NCBI GenBank assembly: GCA_035772735.1
Contig: JASDFA010000010.1
Coordinates: 28,831,501 to 28,895,500 of the forward strand
Direction: 5' to 3'
DNA length: 64,000 bases
DNA from: Datura wrightii
Lineage: Eukaryota; Streptophyta; Magnoliopsida; Solanales; Solanaceae
The notes beneath the pieces are model-generated. The model saw only the letters and a program-made list of their open reading frames with translations. It was not told the origin of the DNA and searched no databases. The translations under genes were made by a program, and so were the position numbers. Positions 36,101-49,034 of the stretch are shown here, in pieces (the first letter of the stretch is position 1; each line of letters starts with the position of its first letter).

Positions 36101-36790
36101 CTCGTGAACAACTACTTCAAGACCTCCTAGCCTCAAGAACCAACTCTATGATATTAGCAAACTCATGTAGGTCATCCAAGCAGTTTCGCGATCCAAGTCT
36201 ACACCTTAGACGCGACATGGTGCCTAGAGATACAAGTGACCCCCAAGCTAACCCATAACATGGCATATCACTAATATAATTTGAATTATAAAGAAACTGA
36301 GAAGAAAATAACTGAGTTTGTAAAACAAAAATTTTCATAAGCAATGAAATAGACTGTTTAGATATATAGATAACTAGTGAGTCATAAGCTGAAAACACTA
36401 ATTCTCTTTTTGAAATACTTACTAACTAATGAGTTTTTGGAACAAGTCCACAGCTAACTCTACAAGTCTGTAATTTGAAATAAAACAACTGAAAAGCACA
36501 CAACTCCATCTCCTAATGATGAGGACTCACCACTGATCGCTGATCAAGTTCTCGAACGTGACTACCCAGGGTGCTAATCTAGGTACCTAAGTCTATATTA
36601 TAAGACGATACATCACAAGAAGTATGCAATCAGTACTTTGAATACACTGAGTATATGAGATATGTAACTGAAGTATAAAACATGCTAATAGTTTGAAAAG
36701 TTGTAATAATGCATAACTAAATGCTTAAAATAAACTAAAGTACAATGATCCTATCTAAGATTATACTGATATGATATGATAGTCTAAAAA
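36101..36790 (-). repeat. Partial minus-strand LTR (downstream half)
   Basis: Contains the R/U5-type blocks shared by LTRs here: GATGAGGACTCACCACTGATC near 36520, ATATTATAAGACGATACATCAC-like sequence near 36595 and AAGTCCACAGCTAACTC near 36445. It most resembles the LTR at 14334-17238. The left junction with Athila-type UTR is only approximate. No gene. Confidence 0.6.
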
Positions 36791-37338
36791 TGTCATGCCC
36801 CGAAACTAGGGTAGGGCACAGCTGGCACTCGATTTGTGATTGATCATGAAGCCGGCTATATAGTGTCTATAAATGTAATACTAATGCCGACCAAGCCACC
36901 TTTCACAACCAACCAAGATAAAGCAACCGGGAAAGCCAAAAATAATGAATAAGCAACTTGGAAAGCCAACAAGGCTACAATAAAGCTAAACAAAGCAATG
37001 GAAAGCCGACACGACTACACAATCCAAAAAAACTATACAAACTAGTCCACATCAGCCTCTATAGAGTAACAAACTGAAATGCATGGGACCGGACCCCAGC
37101 CTACCCATGCTATAAACAAAACTAAAAATAATAAAAACTAGGACATGGCTCTAGAAAAGAAGAAGCATACCACTAATCCACTGAAATTTGGCTCCTACTG
37201 CGTCTGATGACCTGAGCCTCAGCTTGTAACTACAGCACAATTGTAGGAGGGGTCCTCAGAAGAAGGGACGTCAGAACAAATAAAATATACTGGCCTGTAA
37301 GGCTGAAAACTGTAAACATATATGATAACAATGATAAC
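36791..37338 (-). repeat. Partial LTR of another family, target of the 23.6-kb composite element
   Basis: Starts TGTCATGCCCCGAAAC, a typical reversed LTR end. It contains small GC-rich direct words (AAGCCAAC, AGCCGAC) and no gene. Its last five bases ATAAC (37334-37338) recur at 60934-60938, so the sequence resumes at 60939-60957 on the far side of the inserted element. Confidence 0.65.
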
Positions 37339-38550
37339 TGTCATGATCTAAACATAGGCCTGGATTGAGACACGGGACAAAGAACCCTGAGAGGCTCCAA
37401 GTCAACCCATGACATATACATAACATCTAATTTCAATAAATCGAAAGACAAACATAATTAACATAGCGAAAGTCTGAACATAACATAACATTTTGGGGAT
37501 TCCTCTATAAAGAATAAGAGAGAAGATCATTTCCTTCTTCTCTTCATTAGTTGATGGACTTGACTTTTTCTTTAGCCTCTCGGCTTGGAAAGCACTCTTT
37601 GAGCTTGCTGACAGAATGATTGACACTCATATCTCTCTCATTTACATATATATAAGTCTGAAGCTAAATATATACTATGTCCAAAAAGCCTCTAATACTG
37701 ATGAGTTGATAGAACAAGACCCCAACTAACTCACTATAATCTATAAACTAAAAAATATGAAACATATCTAAATATATTGGCCCTCGAAAGATAAGTACTC
37801 ACCAACTTTGATCGGAAAGTACTAATGCTAGGAATCTGGCTAGCGACGGTACTGAGTCTAGATATCGGAGCCTATATCATAAAATGATAGATCATAGAGT
37901 ATGAAAACAGTATGTGGAATGTACCGAGTATGCAAGGTAAGTAAAACCGCTAAATAAGTAAAATCATTAATCATGCATACTATAAAAATTAATTAAGATA
38001 AGATTCTGAGAGTAGGGCTTGTATGCTATTTCCCAAAATCATGATCTAAACATAACTAAACATCATAATTGAATCAAATGAACTAAAGCTGAAAATGATA
38101 ATCATAAGTAATATTGAACTGGGTCAAACCTGCTAAAAACATAATATCATGACTCATGAACATGCATAACTTAAATCATAAGGAACAATGGGAGACTCGT
38201 AATATAATCGACATTACCACAATATAGCTTACGTGGTTTCGACTATCACACTCAATAAGGCAGAGCCGTCCAAAGCTTTGCTAGGTGTAAGGATGCTACC
38301 ATGATATCAATATCAAGCTAAAGGCCTTCTGGGGACAGGGTAAGCTCATAAAGGATGTCCCAAATAATCTGAACATACCTACATTGGCGTGTAGTTTTGA
38401 GGCTTAAGGTTGACTGACCCTTAGCCTACTTGGTGCTAAACACTACTCCTCAAAACATGCATATTCTCTCCATCATTTTTCAATGAAGCTGAACCACTAT
38501 CTAGTGACAAAGTTGACTTATAACATACATGATTAAATCTGAATCATAAC
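37339..38550 (-). repeat. 3' LTR, downstream half, of the composite element
   Basis: Starts TGTCATGATCTAAACATAGG and aligns with 58694-59748 along its length (for example GTCGACTATCACAC-like blocks and CATGATCTAAACATAACT). It carries an extra piece of about 150 bp at 37491-37640 that the other LTRs lack. It ends GAATCATAAC where the + strand element inserted. Confidence 0.85.
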
Positions 38551-41118
38551 TATAACACCCCAAAACATTCCTAGACCAGACTCAGACCTTGCAAGAAAAA
38601 TCTAGAAGAAAACCAGTAAAATTTTCTTAGAATGATTGAGGCAACCATTCGTGGTCATTTCCAATGACTCGTTGTGCCAGTCATGGTCAGCAGTGTTTGG
38701 TCTTTTGGTAAACCATGAGACAAGGAATGACCCGTTGTGAGAAATAATGAGTCATCCTGTTAGTCATGGTTTCCCCAGCACAAGAATCCTTTCCAGGACC
38801 CCACGACTCAACCAACAATCCATTGTTAGAAATAATGACCCATTGTAAGATTCATTGGGTGAAAACCCAAAAACCACCTTTCAGTGACAACGAGTGGAAA
38901 CAACAACCCATTGTTTCCCACAACGAGTCGTTGTCATCACCAGTCGTGTCAACTTTGAGAATTTTCATAAATCCTTTCAGTGAACATAATGACTGGACAC
39001 AATGACCTGTTAGGTCCACCAATGAGTCATTATGTCACCCGTCATCAAACCCTCCAGGTTTCCTCGTACAGTGACCACGAGAGGAACCAATGATATGTTG
39101 GTTCATCGAATGAGTCTTGGTGTCCCCCATTGTCAGATCCAGTGAACTTAAACCCCAGTAAGTAGGACCAACGAGTGGTCCCAACAAGTAGTTGTCACAG
39201 TCCACGACTCGTTGATGACCCATTGGGTCCCTATCGGCCAATTTTTAAATTTTTATTCTAGCGATATTTTTATAATTTCTCACATATTTAGTCCCTAAAC
39301 TACGTCATTTTGAGTATTATCCCAAAAATATTTGAGGGATTGAATGATTTTCATCCCTCATTCATCACTTAGACTCTTAAAAGAACATTCATAGAACTCA
39401 GGTCATTCCTCTCAAGCAGAAACTAGGACAGTCAACTTCTCCTCAAATTCTCAAGCGATTTTCTTCGGGTTTATTCATCAGGTATGTGGGAATTGAACAA
39501 GGGAATAATTCTTCCCTTGTGTCACAGAAACCTTTTCTAATTTTCTCTATCAGTTCAGCCCTGTGGATTTGAAATGTAGACAAATTGTTAGATTAATTTT
39601 GTTAAGATTTCAATTGGTATATTTCTCATGATTATAAATGCTTATTATTCCCTATTTCTAGACATTTATGAGAATTGTATCTTGTGGAATAATTTAGCCC
39701 TAAGTCTCATTTCAGTAGAATTTAGGATCTTGCGTGTTAGACTAGTTTCTCTATAGGTTGATTCTAACAGATTTGAAATCCCCATATTATTAGTGTATAT
39801 GGAAATTTTAGTCAGAAATTTACAAGTCTAGTCTCAATCAAATTGTTAGACTCAGTGTTGTCGAAAAATGTCAACTGATCAATTTGACTACAGTTAATTT
39901 CTGAGGTGTCAGTGTCACCTCCCAGTTATCAGTATTAGACTCAATATCATATTTTAGTGGTTCTTTAGGCAGTCATGACACTTCCAGATAAGAAGCTCTG
40001 ACCAACCTTAGGACCCCAGTTTCAAATTACAGTTTTTTTTTAGATAGTTATGACGTTTTCAGATAAGCAACTCTGACCAGTCCTAGAATAGCAGTTACAA
40101 AATTCGGTCCGATAAGACTCTCAAGGTACTTCCAGATAGGTATTCTTGACTTAGTCTTGGGCCCCAGTTTTGAGCTATCGGCTAGTAGTTAGTCTAGGAC
40201 TATCCATGGTAGTAGGACTTAACACCGAGCGGATCGGGGTTCCAACACACCCAGGTTCCCAGAACTATGTTTCCACCATAAGTTATATTTTATTGGCTTC
40301 ATGGACATAGACTTGTGATCACCTAGTTCATGCCTCTATAGCGTGGCAAGGTATATTGGGTCCTACCGATGGGGTGTATATATCGGCCTCCATGTCTAGC
40401 CACCTGGTTATATGTCGGTTATAAAATCTCCCACTAGTCAATTCAGTTTGGTTACAGATTAGCTATGTTAGACTCAGTTCACATCTTTTCAGTACTATAT
40501 TTCAAATTAGCATCTCAGATTTAGGGCATGTTTTTGACCATCAGAAAGGATCATTTTGGCCATCTCAGTATATCACAATTTATTCAGTTTCAACATTTTT
40601 AGTTGGTCATTGCATGTCTTTGCAGTTCAGTCATTATATTATTCTTGTTATGGTTTCTCCTACTTATTCAGTACATTCAAAGTAGCAACGCATACCTTTT
40701 ATGTTGTATCGTTTTATGATACAGCTGCAGGTTCTCAGTCTCAGCACTGTTAGTGGATCTCTCCCAGATGTTTTTAGCTTCATCAGTGGTGAGTCCTAAT
40801 CTTTCGAGGAAGAGGATTACTTCTTTTCAGTTATATTTCCTTCAGTTAGGTTTAGAGTTAGCTGGGGGCTTGTCCCAACAACTAATCATATAGATGGCTT
40901 TCAGAAACACAAAGAGTTTTATATTTTTAGCTTTGTTTCAGTCGTTTTAAAACATTATGATTTATTTCTTCTTCATAAATGTTTTATTTTATTATTTTAA
41001 AACTTTCACTTTGTTTTTACTCAGAATGTCAGTGTTATGATAGACCATAGGTTGACTTGGGGTTACATGTGACTCCTAGTACCGTGTCTTTTCTAGGGTA
41101 TAAACTCGGGGCACTACA
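38551..41118 (+). repeat. 5' LTR (2568 bp)
   Basis: Its upstream 700 bp are filled with odd palindromes built on AACGA-G-TCGTT, including the perfect 15-mer at 38920-38934 and related words such as CAACGAGTCG and AATGACCCATTG. The downstream part has TTTTATGATACAGCTGCAGG near 40720 and GTGAGTCCT near 40790, equivalents of the blocks in the other LTRs. Confidence 0.88.
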
Positions 41119-41338
41119 AACTTGGCATTAGAGAACTAGGTTTAGAGTATCCTTGGATGTCTGAAAGTCGCGTCGAGAAGAGTCCTTTTAATGGGTGTGA
41201 AGCATGTCGCACTTATGATGGGGAGGCTATGAGACGTTATTAGTAAAACTCCCTTTTGTTCATACTCTTTGTCGTGCATTGAAATTCAATTACAGAAATA
41301 TTCTCCTAACTCGTGATCTATATCTTTTCAGTGAAGTC

Positions 41339-44300
41339 ATGCCTCCATGACGTGGTAACGGAAAAAAGGTTGGCAACGCTCACCGACCTACCCCACCAGC
41401 TCCAACAGCCCCTCAGGATGACCCAGTGTCCTCCATAGGTTTAGAGCGGCTATCCAGCTGTGCACAGATAGTCACAAATCAAGAGAACTAGTAGGTGGTT
41501 CTGGTCAATACTAATGCATCCGCAGCAGCTGCCCGAGTTTGAGACTTCACCCGGATGAACCCTATAGCTCTCCATGGGTCGAAGGAGGGAGAGGACCCAC
41601 AGAAGTTCATGGATGAGATTACAAAGATCACCCAAATTATGGGTGTTAGCTCCTCTGAGAGTACCGACCTGGCTGCCTACTAGCTGAAAGGGGTATCCTA
41701 GATCTGGTACAAATAGTGGAAGGAGGGGAGACCAGCGGGAGAAGAACTGGTGGAATGGGAGGAATTCACTACGGCCTTCCTAGACAGATTCTTCTCCCAG
41801 GAGCTCAAGGAGGCTAAAGTGGCTAAATTTATGAATTTAAAATAGGGAAATTGGAAGGTGGAAGAGAATGCACTGGAGTTTACAAGGTTGTCTAAATATG
41901 CTCCAGAGATGGTAGCCGAGCTAAGGGCTGGTATGCTGAAGTTTGTTAATAGAGTATCCAACTTGGTTGTCAAGGAGTGCAGGACTGCAATACTTATTAA
42001 GGATATCGATCTCTCCAGCTTCATAGTTCATGCCTAGCAGATTGAAGTAGAAAAACTAAAAGTATTTGAGCGGGAGAACAAACGGGCAAGAACTGGCCAG
42101 TCAGATTATGGCCACTAGAGATCTAGCAATATTAGCCGCCCACAGCAGCAACAACAACAACAGCAGAAGACTCCAGCACCCACTTCAGCCAGTGCCCCTA
42201 CTTTCTGGTCCCACAAGGATCGAAAGGGTGGAGCATCTGGCTCATAGTCCCAGAGTCATAACCCAACAATCGCTACAGCTACTCAGCTTGCACTAAGTGT
42301 GCCAAGAACCATCTAGGAGAATGCCTTCATGGCCGAGAGGGTTGTTTTAGGTGCGGACATCTTGGTCATCGGCTCAAGGAATGCCCGTCAATAGGATGGG
42401 GGAGATCACAATCTACCACTTCAGCAGCTCCAACAGGCCAACCAACTCAGCAGGCCAACACTTTAGGTATGGATGGTGGCCTGTGCCAAAATCATTTTTA
42501 TGCTTTGTCCCTTATCAGGATCAGGAAAAGCTCACTTGATATTGTCATGGTTATGTTTTACTCCTTTTTCATCTAGACGTGGATGACCTACTAGATCCAG
42601 GAGCCACACTTTCATTCGTGACTCCCTATGTTTCTTTCCTATTTGATATCAGTCTAGAAGTCCTCTCAAAATCATTCTCAGTCTCCAACCCAGTTAGCAA
42701 GTCAGTTAGAGCCAGCTGAGTGTATAGAAACTGCCTAGTCTCATCTTGAATAAGGTCATTCCAGCTAATCATGTAGAGTTAGACATGGTTGAATTTGACC
42801 TAATCCTTGGTATTGATTGGTTACACTCTAGTTATGCCTCAGTCGGTTGCAGAACTAGAGTCGTTAGGTTTAAGTTCCCTAATGAGCCAGCTTTAGAGTG
42901 GAAGGGCAGTAGTTCAATGTCTAAGGGTCGGTTTGTTTCCTACCTTAAGGCTAGAAAGTTTATATCCCAACGGTGTATTTATCATATAGTTCGAGTTAAA
43001 GATTCCAGCTCTGAGACCCCATCTATCTAGTCAGTTCTAGTTGTCAGCGAGTAACCTACGTGTTTCCCGAAGATCTTCTCAGAGTCCCTCTTGAGTGGGA
43101 AATATACTTCGGCATAGACCTTCTTCTAGACACAGCTCATATCCATCCCTCCTTACAAAATGGCTCCAATTGAGCTTAAGGAGTTGAAGGAGCTTCTAAA
43201 GAACCTTCTTAATAAAGGTTTTATCAGACACAGCATCTCTCCCTGGGGTGCTCCAGTACTATTCTTACAAAAGAAAGACGGTACCCTCAGAATGTGCATC
43301 GATTACCGTCAGTTGAACAAGGTCACCGTCAAGAAAACGTATCCCCTACCCAGGATTGATGACTTGTTCAATTAGCTTCAAGGAGCCAGTTGTTTCTCCA
43401 TGATAGATCTCAGGTTCAGCTAAGAGCCAGAAAATGTGACATACTGAAAACAGCTTTCAGAACTTGGTATGGTCACTATGAATTCGTGGTTATTTCCTTT
43501 GGACTATCTAATACCCCTGCAACTTTCATGGACCTTATGAACAGAGTCTTCAGAAAGTATCTAGACATGTTCATCATTGTGTTCGTTGATGAAATTCTGG
43601 TATACTCCATAAATGAGGAAGAACATGCTAATCACTTGAGGATAGCGCTTCAAACGCTCAAGGACCGCCTGTTGTTCACAAAATTCAGCAAATGTGAATT
43701 CTAGTTAAAGTATATAAATTTCCTTTTTCAGGTGGTCTCGGGTGAGGGTATTTAGGTAGATACTCAAAAGATAGCAGCGGTGAAAGACTAGCCAAGACCT
43801 ACTTCCCCAACCGAAATCAGAAGTTTCTTGGGTCTAGCCGGTTATTACCGACATTTTTGGAAGTTTTTTCCTCTATTGCATCTCCTCTGACTAAGTTGAC
43901 TTAGAAAAAGGTAAAATTTCAGTGGTTAGATGTGTGTGAGAAGAGTTTCTAGGAGTTAAAAAAATCGACTCACTACCGCTCCAGTGTTAATCTTTCCAAA
44001 AGGAACAGATAGGTTCATGGTGTATTGTGATGCTTCTAGAGTTGGGCTTTGTTGCATTTTGATGCAGCAGGGTAAGATGATAGCTTACACCTCCAGAAAG
44101 TTCATGGTTCATGAGAAGAACTATCTGACTCATGAATTGGAGTTGGCAGCGGTGGTGTTTGCACTGAAAATATGGAGGCACTACCTTTACAACACTCACG
44201 TGGATCTATTCACCGATCACAAGAGCCTTCAGTATATGTTCATTCAGAAAGATCAAAATCTCCTTTAGAGGAGATGGTTGGAGCTACTGAAGGACTATGA

Positions 44301-46000
44301 CATGAGCGTGTTGTATCACTTGGGCAAAGCTAGTGTTGTGGCTGATTCCCTAAGCAAGATGTCTAGGGAAGCGTGGCTCATATTAAAGAGGGAAAAATGG
44401 AACTGGCAAAGGATATTCACAGATTAGCTCGGTTGGGAGTGCAGTCGGTTGATACGGCTGAGGGCGGAGTAGTGGTGCAGAGTTGATCAGATTCCTTGTT
44501 GGTAGTTGAAGTTAGGTCAAGGCAGGATGAAGATCCCATACTGCTTAAACTAAACGAGGCGGTTCTAAGAAAAGAAGTGGAGTCTTTCACCCAAGGGGGA
44601 GATGGTGTACTCCGTTACTAGGGTAGGCTGTGTATACCGGATGTAGATGATTAGAGACACCAGATACTAGTTGAAGCACACAGTTCGACATATTCCTTCC
44701 ACCCAGGAGCTACTAAGATATACTGTGATCTATGGGATATTTACTGGTGGAACAACATAAAAAGAGACATTGCAGAATTTGTATGTAAGTGCCCAAACTA
44801 CCAGCAGGTCAAGGTAGAACATCAGAGACCAGGAGGTATGACTAAAGATATCAGCATACACACATGAAAGTGGGAAGAACTAAATCTGGATTTTATTATA
44901 GGTCTACCTTGGAATCATTGACAACATGACTTAATATGGGTGATAGTAGACTAGATGACCAATTCAGCACATCTCCTCCCAGTTAAAACTATAGACTCAA
45001 CCAAGGATTATGCTAGGCATTATATCAGGGGGTTGGTCAGATTTCATGGGGTGCCCATGTCCATTATTTCAGATAGAGGTACCTAGTTCACCTTGCATTT
45101 TTGGAAGTCACTTCAAAAGGGACTTGCTACCCAGGTCAAGCTCTGTACATCTTTTCACCCACAGACAGATGGACAGGCTAAAAGGACTATACAAACTTTA
45201 GAAGATATGCTGAGAGCGTGTGTGATCTATTTCAAGGATAGTTGGGATGATCACCTACCTCTCATCGAGTTTGCATACAACAACAACTACCACTCCAATA
45301 TCCAGATGGCCTCATTTGAGGCATTGTATAGTAGAAGGTGTAGATCTCCTATAGAGTGGTTTGAGTCTAGTGAAGCAACTCTAATCGTGCCAGACCTAGT
45401 TCATGAGGCTATGCTAAAGGTACAACTTATCAGAGAGAGGTTGAAAATAGCGCAAAGCCATCAGAAATCTTATGCAAATGCGAGGAGAAGAGAATTATAG
45501 TTTGTAGTGGATGATTGGGTTTATCTGAAAATTTCACCCATGAAAGGGTGATGAGATTTGGGAAGAAAAAAAAACTCTGTTCGAGATATGTGGGACCCTA
45601 AAAAATTCTAAGGCGATTTGACAATGTAGCCTATGAGATAGAATTACCTTTAGAGTTATCATCTATGCACCCAGTGTTCCATGTGTCACTATTGAAGAAG
45701 TACATCAGTTATCCAACTTCAGTGGTGCCACTAGACAGTGTGGGAATAAAAGACAGTCTCTCTTACGAAGAGGTCCCAATGCAGATCCTTGAACGTCAGG
45801 TTCGTAAGTTGAGAAACAAGGAAGTCACTTCAGTGAAACTTTTATGGAGGAACCAGCTAGATGTGGGAGCCGCATGGCAAGCAGAAGCAGACATGATGGA
45901 CAAATACCCTCACTTATTTCCTTCCAGTCCAATTCTAGAATCAGGTACTAAATCCCTCCTCAGTACTCTATTCAGTTCCGTACTCATCAGCCCCATTTAG
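41339..46000 (+). pseudogene. gag-pol of the nested chromovirus
   Basis: The gag start is the ATG at 41339; codon 4 is TGA. Gag contains FTRLSKYAPEMVAELRAG and an intact zinc knuckle CFRCGHLGHRLKEC near 42340. The protease keeps LLDPGATLSFVTPYVS (about 42580-42640), the only aspartate-bearing DPGA in a + strand copy here. RT has WGAPVLFLQKKDGTLRMCIDYRQLNK, then a frameshifting deletion near 43420, SFGLSNTPATF, and the catalytic box reads FVDE instead of FVDD. RNase H is at 43984-44268. The integrase core has DRGTXF near 45075 and GQAKRT near 45180, where the catalytic Glu is Lys. The end is KYPHLFPSS near 45910 after LRNKEVTSVKLLWRN, the chromodomain-like tail. Numerous stops and shifts are present. 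Confidence 0.9.
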
Positions 46001-46178
46001 ATTTTTTTTATGTGCACTATAGTTGCATCAGCTCTGTTGGTATGGTTAAGACAGCTCGGAGTCAGTTACTCCTTCAAAAACCAGCTCATAGTCTCAGTCT
46101 AGGAATTTTAGCTCTTTTTGTAGTTTTCCTGCAATTTTAGTCTTCATTCAAGGACAAATGATCCCAAGGGGGAGATAT

Positions 46179-48754
46179 TGTAACAACCTGAAACTTTCCT
46201 AGACGAGACTCATACTTTGAAAGAAAAATCCAAAAAAAAACTAGGAAATTTGTCTCAGAACAATTGAGACAGCGAGTCCTGGTCAGAACCAACAACTCGT
46301 TCTGTCAGTCATGGTCAACAATCTTTGGTCTTTCGAGAAACCATCAGACAACGAACAACCCGTTGGGAGAAACAATGTGTCGTCCTATTAGTCATGGTTT
46401 CACTAGCACAGGAATCCTTTGCAGGAGTGCATGACTCAATCAGCGACTCGTTGTCAGAGACAACGACCTATTGTGAGAGTTGTCAGTTGAAAACCCAGAA
46501 ACGACCTTCCAATGACAATGAGTGGAAGCAATGACTCATTGTTTCCCAAAAAGATTTGTTGTCATCACCCGTCGTGTCAACTTTGATAATTTTCAGAAAT
46601 CCTTCCGGTGAGCATAAAGTGTAAACCCAACCACCTGTTTGGTCCACCAATGAGTCGTTGTGTCACCCGTCATCAAACCCTCCAGGTTTCCTCGTACAGT
46701 GACCATAGGAGGAACCAATGACCCATTGGTTGATCCAACGAGTCATGGTTTTCCCCATTTCCAGATCCAGTGAACTTAAACCCCAAGCAGTAGGACCAAT
46801 GAGAGGTCCCAACGAGTCGTGGTCACAACCGACTCGTTGAGTAACTCGTTGGGTCCCTGTTGGCCAGTTTCCAGATTTTTATTCTAGGAATATTTTTGTA
46901 ATTTCCCACCTATTTAGTCCCTAAACTAGGTCGTTTTGAGTATTATCCCAGAAATATTAGAGGGATTGAATAGTTTTCATCCTTCATTCATCACTTAGTC
47001 TCTCAAAAGAATGTTCGTAGAACTCAGGTCATTCCTGTCAAGCAGAAACTAGGGTAGTCAACTTCTCATATTCTTAAGGGATTTTCTTTGGATTTCTTCA
47101 TCAGATATGTGGAAATTCAACAAGGTAATAGTTCTTCCCTTGTGTCCCCCAAAACCTTTTCTTATTTTCTCTATCAATTCAGCCCTGTGGATTTGAAATG
47201 TAGAAAAATTGTCAGATTAATTTCGTCAAGATTTCAAGTGGTATATTTCTCATGATTTTAACTTCTTATTATTCCCTATTTCTAGATGTTTATGAGAATT
47301 GTATCTTGTGGAATAATTTAGCCCTAAGTCTCAGTTCAGTAGAATTTAGGATGTTGCATGTTGGACTAGTTTCCATGTAGCTTGATTCTAACAAATTTGA
47401 AATCCCCATATTATTAGTGTATGTGGAAATTTTAGTCAGATATTTACATGTCCAGTCTCAGACATATTATTAGACAAAGTGTTATCCAAAAATGTCAGTT
47501 GATCAGTTTGACTACAGTTAATTCCTGAGGTATCAGTGTTGCCTCCCAGTTATCAGTATTAAACTCAGTATCAAATTTAAGTGGTTCTTTAAGCGGTCAT
47601 GACACTTCCAGATATGCAACTTTAATCTGCCTTAGGACCCAGTTTCACATTACAGTTTGTTCTTTAGACAGTTATGATGTTTACAGATAAGCAGCTCTGA
47701 CCAGTCTTAGAACACTAGTTGCAGAATCCAGTCCGATAAGACTCTCAAGGTACTTCCAGATAGGTATTCCTGACTTATTCTTGGGCCCCAGTTTTGAGGT
47801 ATCAGCTTAGTAGTCAATCTAGGACTATCCAGTGGAAGTAGGAACTAGAACCCAGTGGACCAGGGTTCTAGCGCACCCTGGTTCCATATGTTACCACCAT
47901 AGGTTATATTTTATTGGCCTCATGGACCCAGAGTTGTTATAATCCAGTTCATGCCTATATACCCTAGCAAGGCTTATTAGGTTCTACCGATGGGGTGTAT
48001 ACATCGGACTCCATATCTAGATCACGTGGTTAAATGTCAGTTATAGACTCTCCTACTAGTCCGTTTAGTTCTGTCTCATATTAGCTCAGTTAGAACAGTT
48101 TTAAACTACTCAATTTAGATTAGTTCAGTACAGTATTTTAGATTAGCATCTGAGATTTAGGGATTGTCTTCGACCATCAGACAGGGTCATTTTGACCATC
48201 TAAGTGTATCACAGTTTATTCAGTTTCAGCATTTTAATTGGTCATTGCATATCTTTACAGTTCAGTCATTGTATTCTCCAAGTTATTGTTTCTCCTACTT
48301 ACTCAGTACATTAAAAGTACTGACACATACCTTTTATGTTGAATTATTTTATGATACAGCTGCAGGTTCTCAGTCTCAACACCGTTAGTAGATCTCTCCC
48401 AGAAGTTTTCAGCTGCATTAGTGGTGAGTCCTCATCTTTCAAGGACAAAAATTATTTCTTTTCAATTATATTTCCTTCAGTTAGATTTGGAGTTAGCTGG
48501 GGGCTTTCTTCCAGCAACTCATCAGATAAATGGCTTTCAGACACAGACAGAGTTTCAGATTTTTAGCTTTCTTTCAGTTGTTTTAAAACTTTATGATTTA
48601 TTTCTTCTTCATAAATATTTTATTTTATTATTTTAAAGCTTTCGCTATGTTTCTACACAGAATGCCAGTGTTATGACAGACCATGGGTTGACTTGGGGTT
48701 ACTTGTGACTCCAAGTACCGTTTCTCATCTAGGGTATAGACTCGGGGTGTGACA
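46179..48754 (+). repeat. 3' LTR (2576 bp) shared by two internal units
   Basis: Starts TGTAACAACCTG after the purine tract and ends GGGGTGTGACA. Palindromes occur at 46260-46860. It is followed at once by primer-site and gag sequence, so it serves as the 3' LTR of one unit and the 5' LTR of a second. Confidence 0.9.
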
Positions 48755-49034
48755 AACTTGGTATCAGAGCACTAGATTTAGAGTATCCTAGGATGTCTGA
48801 AAGCCGCATCGAGAAGAGTCCTTTTCATGGGTGTGAAGCGCGCCACACTTGTGATGGGGAGGCTACAAGACGTTATTAGGAAAACTCCCTTTTTTTCATA
48901 CTCTTTATCATGCATTGAAATTCAATTCAAGAAATGTTCTCTTAACTCGTGCTCTATTTTGTTTCAGTGAAATCATGCCTCTACGACATGGTAACGGAAG
49001 AAGGACTGGCAATGCTCACTGACCTGCCCCACTT
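48755..49034 (+). mobile_element. Truncated second internal unit: primer site and gag start
   Basis: An exact primer site TGGTATCAGAGC stands at 48759-48770. The leader GTGTGAAGCGCGCCACACTT follows at about 48830. The gag start ATGCCTCTACGACATGG is at about 48975, with an intact ATG and no early stop. After some 20 codons the sequence breaks at 49034 into the minus-strand LTR. The leader differs slightly from the first unit (41121-41340), so it is a separate copy or the other parent of an unequal exchange. Confidence 0.85.

Larger units (their letters stand above)
38551..48754 (+). mobile_element. Gypsy chromovirus with 2.57-kb LTRs, nested in an LTR
   Basis: The 5' LTR is 38551-41118 (2568 bp; its first bases are TATAACACC, so the expected TG is mutated to TA) and the 3' LTR is 46179-48754 (2576 bp, starting TGTAACAACC). 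Between them are a damaged primer site, gag, protease, RT, RNase H, integrase, a chromodomain-like end and a purine tract (AAGGGGGAGATAT before 46179). The two LTRs are similar throughout, with many scattered differences. The left flank is ATAAC (38546-38550); the right flank is not genomic target but another primer site and gag start. Confidence 0.9.
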
